From: Methanobacteriaceae archaeon
GTDB taxonomy: Archaea; Methanobacteriota; Methanobacteria; Methanobacteriales; Methanobacteriaceae
Length of the DNA stretch: 40,434 bases
Assembly (NCBI GenBank): GCA_030016715.1
Contig: JASEJD010000013.1
Span: forward strand, 1-40,434
Direction: 5' to 3'
Numbering within the stretch: the first letter of the stretch is position 1; every line of letters begins with the position of its first letter. Positions 9,832-14,443 of the stretch are shown in pieces. Both the position numbers and the translations under genes were made by a program. The notes beneath the pieces were generated by a model that saw only the letters and a list, made by a program, of their open reading frames with translations, was not told the origin of the DNA and did not search any database.

Positions 9832-9877
9832 GTAGTGGATCATGAAAAAAGCCTAATCAACCAAATGATCCATCTAC
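9832..9877. promoter_or_regulatory. Inverted repeat GTAGTGGATCAT / ATGATCCATCTAC
   Basis: Perfect 8-bp arms TGGATCAT (9836-9843) and ATGATCCA (9865-9872) extend outward to about 12 bp with one bulged base, around a 21-nt centre that holds GCCTAATC. It lies about 150 bp upstream of the cobN start and could be an operator or a structured RNA element. No known riboswitch class is recognised. Confidence 0.4.
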
Positions 9878-10030
9878 CTCCTTATATAACATTATTAAAA
9901 ATATAGTATCTAGAATAGATTTTATTTTAATAATAATAATCTATCAATATTTAAATTATTTTTTTAGATTAAATAAACCTTAAAACAAGTAATTTGATTT
10001 GAAAAATTAATAAATTTTTTTAAAAAAACC

Positions 10031-10073
10031 CTTTATATATTAAAAAAAGTTAGAATGCCTAATATTTGGAGGA
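10031..10073 (+). promoter_or_regulatory. Promoter, operator-like repeat and RBS of the former feo operon
   Basis: A TATA box (CTTTATATA, 10031-10039) is followed by the partial palindrome TTAGAATGCCTAA (10050-10062), near where transcription would start, and by GGAGG (10068-10072). The palindrome resembles the TTAGG-type sites of DtxR/MntR-family iron or manganese regulators, a placement that would give repression. The genes behind it are broken. Confidence 0.45.
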
Positions 10074-10083
10074 AATCTAAAAA

Positions 10084-10313
10084 ATGTTAAAAACATTAGA
10101 TAATCTTAAAAAAGGTGATTATGGGCATATAATCTCATTAAAGGTAAAGGCAGAACTAAAAAACATTTAATGGAGATGGGTCTGGTAAAGGGATCAGAAA
10201 TAAAAGTTGAAAGAATCGCTCCCCTTGGAGATCCTATTGAAATAAAAGTAAAAGGATACTGCCTATCACTTCGAAAAGATGATGCTAAAAAAATCGAGAT
10301 CAAGATAGCATGA
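10084..10313 (+). pseudogene. feoA: feoA relic 1 (frameshifted)
   Basis: FeoA is a small SH3-like partner of the ferrous iron permease FeoB. The first frame reads MLKTLDNLKKGDYGHIISLK and then stops early. The next frame resumes with GKGRTKKHLMEMGLVKG, then EIKVERIAPLGDPIEIKVKG and ends KKIEIKIA. Joined, this is a full FeoA of about 76 residues, broken by loss of one A in the AAA run near 10143. The stop overlaps the start of the next feoA copy in an ATGA arrangement. It could be a sequence error alone, but all three feo genes are damaged. Confidence 0.85.
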
Positions 10314-10533
10314 TACCCCTAGCACTAGCCAGTGAAAACGACCAATTAAAAATAATCCAAATATGGCACGGAGGTAAATTTAAAAAAAATTATGTGAACT
10401 TGGAATATACAAAGACTCTCTGATTAAGGTTATTAAAAATGATGTTCATGGCCCTATGATAATTGAAGTTAAAGGTTCTCGGTTAATAATCGGACGAGGT
10501 CAAGCTCAAAAAATAATGGTGGAAATTGATTAA
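10310..10533 (+). pseudogene. feoA: feoA relic 2 (frameshifted)
   Basis: A second FeoA-like gene starting at the ATGA overlap. The first frame gives MIPLALASENDQLKIIQIWH and GGKFKK; the second continues LCELGIYKDSLIKVIKND, then VHGPMIIEVKGSRLIIGRG and ends QKIMVEID. One A is missing in the run at 10382-10389, which breaks the frame. Tandem feoA copies ahead of feoB are common in methanogens. The stop abuts the feoB start at 10534, so the original operon order feoA-feoA-feoB is intact. Confidence 0.8.
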
Positions 10534-10690
10534 ATGAATAAGATAAGAATGCTCTTGCTGGTAACCCTAATGTTGGAAAAAGTACTTTATTCAATCGATT
10601 AACAGGAATGAGACAACATGTAGGTAATTGGCCGGGCAAAACAGTGGAAAAAAAGAAGGAACATCCTAAAAAGGTAATGAAATAAGTCTT
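10534..10690 (+). pseudogene. feoB: feoB relic, N-terminal fragment
   Basis: FeoB is a G-domain ferrous iron permease of 600-700 residues; only about the first 50 codons remain. After a 1-nt loss near 10545 the frame reads [20 protein letters not shown], then [24 protein letters not shown] is the G1 loop. A second 1-nt loss in an A run (10648-10654) and an in-frame TAA (10667-10669) where a Tyr codon would be expected follow, then KGNEI. Homology ends near 10687, where a relic on the other strand begins. Several independent lesions show true decay. Confidence 0.85.
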
Positions 10691-10820
10691 CAGAACCGGG
10701 GTGATTGATTTAAGCAATTTCAGGAACTCCAATCCTACAAACACCTCTTTCACCATTAAGGCGATTAACATTACACTTCCAATTACATCGATTACATCGA
10801 TTTAATTCTTGAAGATACAT
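10690..10820 (-). pseudogene. Radical SAM protein relic, N-terminal fragment
   Basis: The minus strand from the ATG at 10820 reads MYLQELNRCNRCNWKCNVN, then RLNGERGVCRIGVPEIA, a stop, and INHPGSED. The pattern CxxCxxxC-N-VNRLNGERGVCRIG is typical of the N-terminus of archaeal PflA-like radical SAM proteins; the radical SAM CxxxCxxC core is missing. It starts 22 bp downstream of the nicotianamine synthase stop on the same strand, so it was probably the next gene of that operon. It meets the feoB relic tail to tail. Confidence 0.6.
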
Positions 10821-10842
10821 AATTACATAAAATATTAATTAT

Positions 10843-11646
10843 TTAAATCACCTTGCGGACCAGTACCGAGGTGTTGTTTACTTTACCTGTTGGAAGGATC
10901 ATTACTTCTTTGTGGAATCCTCTGGTAGCCCTTTCAGTAACAGGAGAATAAAGAATTGCCCTCATACCAGTGTATGTTCTGTAAATTAAGGGGGTTTTGG
11001 TGTCTAGAATATCCCAGAGATTAGCGAAAACTCGTTCTTTAGGTTCAGCCAAAGCCGCCAACATAACCACAGTATAGTCCGTCTCTTTTAAAGCTGTTTC
11101 ATCTCCTACCACTACTTCTATTCTAGAATCTAATCCTAATTTTTTTATAACTTGCCGTGATAACTCGGCTATTTCAGGGATGATTTCTATACTAACTCCC
11201 TGAGCATTATACATTTTATTTAATAGGATTAAAGTTAATGGAAGTGGTCCTCCCCCAATAAATACAATTTTTTGTTCAGGGTTAAACTTAACCAATTGGT
11301 TTTCATTTTTTAACAAAGCCAAATAACGATCATAAAAATGGAAAGACTTCAAAGTTTCCCCTGGATCATCAGAATTCAATATTTCACCAGCTTTTTCCGT
11401 TTCCAGGCGGGTACCTAAAGTTACATAAAACTTTCTGATGACTTTAAGAGCTTCATTCATCTTTTTATCATCTAATATATGTTTTGCTGAGTCAAAATCA
11501 ATAACTTTATCGTGAGCTATTTCTTCCACTGAATCTAATATGGGTATAATATCATCCAAAGGAATTTCATTAAGTTTATAGTGACCAAACTCTTTAAGAG
11601 AATTAGCAATAGATTTTATTTTATCCCAGTACATATAACAGCTCAT
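10843..11646 (-). CDS. Nicotianamine synthase family protein (thermonicotianamine type)
   Basis: A 267-residue homologue of the archaeal nicotianamine synthase characterised from Methanothermobacter thermautotrophicus. These enzymes condense aminocarboxypropyl groups from S-adenosylmethionine, there onto glutamate, to make a metal chelator. Visible are the conserved N-terminus MSCYMYWDKIK, a helical domain to about residue 115, the Rossmann SAM loop VFIGGGPLPLTLIL (about 128-141) and the tail YRTYTGMRAILYSP with KVNNTSVLV. The Glu of RLETEK (about 82) fits the catalytic glutamate position of that enzyme. GAGGAG precedes the ATG. Its place in a metal island suggests the product binds or traffics Ni, Co or Fe. 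Confidence 0.93.
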   Translation of the reverse strand: MSCYMYWDKIKSIANSLKEFGHYKLNEIPLDDIIPILDSVEEIAHDKVIDFDSAKHILDDKKMNEALKVIRKFYVTLGTRLETEKAGEILNSDDPGETLKSFHFYDRYLALLKNENQLVKFNPEQKIVFIGGGPLPLTLILLNKMYNAQGVSIEIIPEIAELSRQVIKKLGLDSRIEVVVGDETALKETDYTVVMLAALAEPKERVFANLWDILDTKTPLIYRTYTGMRAILYSPVTERATRGFHKEVMILPTGKVNNTSVLVRKVI

Positions 11647-11788
11647 TTTAATACTCCTCTATATTATAACAATAATATCATACTCTTTTAAAGCCCTCTA
11701 AAAAAAAATATTTTTTCTGTATAGTATTAATTATAGAAAATTTTATATAACTAATTCTATCCATTAATAATATAAACTAATTGCATAG

Positions 11789-11825
11789 TATTACTTTACA
11801 CTGGAAATCAATGAGTAAAGTATTA
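11789..11825. promoter_or_regulatory. Near-match to the TATTAC-N25-GTAATA site
   Basis: TATTAC (11789-11794) is followed after exactly 25 bp by GTATTA (11820-11825), one mismatch from GTAATA. It lies in the divergent spacer between nicotianamine synthase and the GNAT gene and could control either. Less certain than the exact copies. Confidence 0.3.
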
Positions 11826-11920
11826 ATGTTAAAAAATTTTTATGGTGACTGTGAGTGAATTATTATTAAATAAAAAATTTACACCCAAATCATATAAAAC
11901 CATTAAAAGTAAAAGATTTT

Positions 11921-12397
11921 TTGTTTGAAATGATCCATAAAGAATTTGGTTACGGATATATACCTGAATACCACTATGACATAGTAAATTTAGAAGAATA
12001 TTATATTAAACCAAAAAGAAATAACTTTTTTTTAGCAGTACACCAAGAAACGAAAAAATTAATTGGAACAATTGGCATAAGATCCTATGATAAAGATTTT
12101 TCAAATTTTAGAGGATTATATGCTCCTGAAAACGTGGCAAGTATATGGAGGGTTTTTGTTAGCAAAAAATGGCGTAGAAATGGTGTTGCTTCATCTTTAG
12201 TTAGGATAGGCGAAGAATACTGTTTAAAAAAAGTTTATCAAAAAATTTACCTCCATACACATAAATCAATCCCTGGTTCCATGGATTTCTGGCTCTCTAA
12301 TAATTATCAGATAATAGAGGATACAGATAATCACTTGCAAACAGTACACATGGAAAAATCATTAGGATATAATGAAGACAATTATGATAAAATTTAA
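11921..12397 (+). CDS. GNAT-family N-acetyltransferase, possibly N-terminally frameshifted
   Basis: A GNAT fold enzyme that would move an acetyl group from acetyl-CoA to an amine; the substrate is unknown. Motif A is seen as IWRVFVSKKWRRNGVASSLV (about residues 70-89), ahead of LHTHKSIPGSMDFWLSNNY. No good ribosome-binding site precedes TTG 11921 or ATG 11930. Another frame starts at ATG 11842 (MVTVSELLLNKKFTPKSYK) and stops at 11928. Removing one A near 11904-11908 would join it to VKDFLFEMIHKEFG, giving the missing first strand. The gene may therefore be frameshifted by one base or misread. Confidence 0.65.
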   Translation: MFEMIHKEFGYGYIPEYHYDIVNLEEYYIKPKRNNFFLAVHQETKKLIGTIGIRSYDKDFSNFRGLYAPENVASIWRVFVSKKWRRNGVASSLVRIGEEYCLKKVYQKIYLHTHKSIPGSMDFWLSNNYQIIEDTDNHLQTVHMEKSLGYNEDNYDKI

Positions 12398-12520
12398 AAT
12401 CGAAAGGGATTTAGTAAAAAGTTAATTATTATTAAGCTCGTACAATTAATTAATAAAAAAGGTTTATAGATTGATTAAAGCAATTTTAAAGATATTAAAA
12501 AAATAATTAAAAAATGTAAT

Positions 12521-13024
12521 TTATGAAAGTTTCTTCTTCATCCAGAAAGCCCCAATACCTAAACCCACTAATGCTCCAATAAAAATACCTGCAAAGAAGG
12601 GAGTTAAAAAGTCACTTGAACTAGATTCATTTCCACTGTTTTCACCAGCCGATGAGGTGACATTCAACTGCTTAAGACTTTCTTTAATCGAATCCTCATC
12701 AGCACCAGCCACGATAACTCGACCAGAAACATCGGGATTTTCTGCTAGAAATTTTTTCACGGTATCGGTATATGCTATCGCAATAATTTTTTTATCAGGA
12801 TTAGTTATAACATGTTCCAGTTGATGCAAAACATCAGAATCTGATTTAAATTTATAAACACCCACTTCTACTCCTAAATCATCCACTACCTTCTTGGCCA
12901 TTACCCCAGTGGATTCATCAGCAATGATTATAGTGGATTCGGGAGTAACATCAACTCCATGTGCACTGACCGGAGCAATAAGTCCTAAAACGATGATTAA
13001 AATACATAATGGTTCAATATTCAA
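12521..13024 (-). CDS. Exported protein at the CbiN position, signal peptide and C-terminal helix
   Basis: A 167-residue protein with a signal peptide (residues 1-21, cut predicted before HGVDV), a soluble alpha/beta domain (about 22-120), a Ser/Asn-rich linker and a C-terminal membrane helix (FFAGIFIGALVGLGIGAFW) ending MKKKLS. The start is TTG 13024 with AGGAGG (13033-13038) 8 nt upstream. It lies 15 bp downstream of cbiM, where cbiN normally sits, and has the CbiN topology of two helices around an external loop, though the loop is far larger. A CbiN-like accessory role is an inference. The mature N-terminus would begin with His-Gly, a possible metal ligand. Confidence 0.75.
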   Translation of the reverse strand: MNIEPLCILIIVLGLIAPVSAHGVDVTPESTIIIADESTGVMAKKVVDDLGVEVGVYKFKSDSDVLHQLEHVITNPDKKIIAIAYTDTVKKFLAENPDVSGRVIVAGADEDSIKESLKQLNVTSSAGENSGNESSSSDFLTPFFAGIFIGALVGLGIGAFWMKKKLS

Positions 13025-13039
13025 ATATTCAGCCTCCTA

Positions 13040-13663
13040 TTAAATTTTTTCCAGTTTTAATAAGTCTGGTTTTACTTTTGAAATAAAAGATACTATGAAA
13101 ACGTTGGCAATTCCTTCAATTACAGCTATGAACATGTAAAAGGGAATTAGAGTTAACATTAACATCTCCAAATTTGCCACACCGGCCCATAATAAAATCA
13201 AAACCTGGACAATGGTGGCTATAATTATTCCCATAAATGTACCAGCAAAAACACTTAAACGATTATCAAGTTCTGATATTAATTTATAGAATATGTATGT
13301 TGATAAACTAAGGGCAACACCAATTGTTACGGTGTTAGCTCCTAAAACCGTAGCTCCTCCCATACCCAACAATAAAAATTGGACAATTAAACATAAAAAT
13401 GCCACAGCAATAGCACTTAAAGGTCCTAGTATTATTGCAACTAATGGTATTAAAAAGAAGTGCATAGAAACTCCGAAGGGTGAGGGGATTGAAATTGATG
13501 AAGCTGCAATTGCTGCTGCAGTGAATATTGCAGTATAAACAACTTTACGTTCTTTATCATCGGTTTTTGAAAGTTTAAATAAATATATTGCTATAGTTGT
13601 TATAGTTATGATCCAGTAGACGGCTGCTTGCCATAAAGGTATAATTCCATCCATTAAATGCAT
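13040..13663 (-). CDS. cbiM: CbiM/NikM-type nickel or cobalt ECF transporter substrate-binding component
   Basis: A 207-residue membrane protein of the CbiM family, the metal-binding S component of ECF Co/Ni transporters. It starts MHLMDGIIP; in the family the N-terminal Met-His segment folds in to coordinate the metal. About six or seven helices follow, including [19 protein letters not shown] with a further His, and [16 protein letters not shown]. The start has GGGAGATT upstream. It lies between the Ser/Gly-rich gene and the CbiN-like gene on the same strand. The CbiQ and CbiO energising parts are not in this window. Ni versus Co cannot be told from sequence. Confidence 0.93.
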   Translation of the reverse strand: MHLMDGIIPLWQAAVYWIITITTIAIYLFKLSKTDDKERKVVYTAIFTAAAIAASSISIPSPFGVSMHFFLIPLVAIILGPLSAIAVAFLCLIVQFLLLGMGGATVLGANTVTIGVALSLSTYIFYKLISELDNRLSVFAGTFMGIIIATIVQVLILLWAGVANLEMLMLTLIPFYMFIAVIEGIANVFIVSFISKVKPDLLKLEKI

Positions 13664-13727
13664 AATTTAATCTCCCTGAATGATATTATGAAAAATAATT
13701 GATAATAATAGATTTTTCTGATACTTC

Positions 13728-14225
13728 TTATCGATTTAACATACCACTTTTAAATAGAAAACCAAAAGCAACTAAACCTACCACTAAGAAACCAACTAAA
13801 GCCATGCCTCCCCACGAAGAATTGTCCTCGGTTTCCATAGAAGTTGAATTATATGTATCATTAGACTTATTTTCCATTGGTTCTATACCTGAATCAGATT
13901 TTTCAACTTGACTGGATGATGAAGGACTTTGTCCAATATCATTAGAATCACTTGTCCCTGAGTTAGATCCGCTACTTGTGGTTCTAGTTGAACTTGAATC
14001 AGAAGAACTACCAGAACTAGAACCCGAAGAACCAGAACTACCAGAACTAGAACCCGAAGAACCAGAACTACCAGAACTAGAACCCGAAGAACCAGATGTA
14101 TCATCTGAAGTTACTGGCTCTGGATAAATTCCGTGCCCTGGGTGTGCTACAACTGTATTAGATAGGGTATTAACAAAAATAATCATTAAGATTATCAGTA
14201 TACCTTTTCTTTTGAAATTTGTAAT
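13728..14225 (-). CDS. Ser/Gly-rich surface protein with signal peptide and C-terminal anchor
   Basis: The ATG at 14186 gives 152 residues but leaves a signal peptide without its basic start. Reading from ATT at 14225 gives 165 residues beginning TNFKRKGILIILMIIF after the start, a complete signal peptide, with AGGAGA (14233-14238) exactly 7 nt upstream. The cleavage site NTVVA would leave a mature end HPGHG. A GSSGSSSGSS stalk (about 40-85), an acidic linker and an anchor helix ALVGFLVVGLVAFGFLF follow, ending KSGMLNR. The anchor closely matches that of the exported CobN. It lies 64 bp upstream of cbiM. It is probably a metal-binding or display protein; the family is unknown. Confidence 0.7.
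   Translation of the reverse strand: MTNFKRKGILIILMIIFVNTLSNTVVAHPGHGIYPEPVTSDDTSGSSGSSSGSSGSSGSSSGSSGSSGSSSGSSSDSSSTRTTSSGSNSGTSDSNDIGQSPSSSSQVEKSDSGIEPMENKSNDTYNSTSMETEDNSSWGGMALVGFLVVGLVAFGFLFKSGMLNR
14011..14096. repeat. 30-bp tandem repeat, about 2.9 copies
   Basis: Units at 14011-14040, 14041-14070 and 14071-14096 are identical over their length. They encode the GSSGSSSGSS stalk of the Ser/Gly-rich surface protein. The perfect copies suggest recent slippage, and stalk length may vary between strains. Confidence 0.9.
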
Positions 14226-14300
14226 AAGGTCATCTCCTTTAAATTTATTAAGGAAAAATTAGTTATTTCATATATATAATACTTTTTATTATATCCTTAT

Positions 14301-14337
14301 TATTATTTTTAGGTGAAAAATCACTGATTTAGTAATA
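14301..14337. promoter_or_regulatory. Near-match to the TATTAC-N25-GTAATA site
   Basis: TATTAT (14301-14306), one mismatch, and GTAATA (14332-14337) are 25 bp apart. The site lies about 75-110 bp upstream of the Ser/Gly-rich gene, just upstream of a TATA-like stretch at about 14268-14282. The left half sits in a TTATTATTAT run, so chance is possible. Confidence 0.3.
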
Positions 14338-14443
14338 ATTAGAATAAATAGATATTTCTGTAAATATTTTTCACAATATGGAAAGTATAAAAAATTCTGT
14401 TATCTATTAAATTTAAAAATAAAAAAAGAAAAAAATGGGAAAT

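Larger units (their letters stand above)
9685..10083. other. Intergenic leader region between cobN and the feo relics
   Basis: About 400 bp of AT-rich DNA without a gene. It contains the cobN ribosome-binding site, several palindromes listed separately, a 12-bp palindrome GATTTATAAATC (9750-9761) that could serve as the cobN TATA element, a weaker inverted repeat ATAGATT/AATCTAT (9915-9944), and the old feo promoter. Both flanking units point away from it, so it is a divergent control region. Confidence 0.6.

Noticed and set aside
9832-9877. Cobalamin riboswitch in the cobN leader
   Set aside because: No B12-box or conserved riboswitch core is visible, and the element is a simple inverted repeat.
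10469-10771. 100-codon minus-strand open frame over the feo relics
   Set aside because: It runs antisense to feoA/feoB remnants and in a different frame from the radical SAM relic, so it is a by-product of the other frames.
14011-14096. Possible CRISPR-like repeat array
   Set aside because: The copies are directly adjacent without spacers and encode a protein stalk in frame.
13883-14104. Second minus-strand open frame rich in VLRVLVL repeats
   Set aside because: It is the alternative frame of the 30-bp repeats that encode the Ser/Gly stalk.
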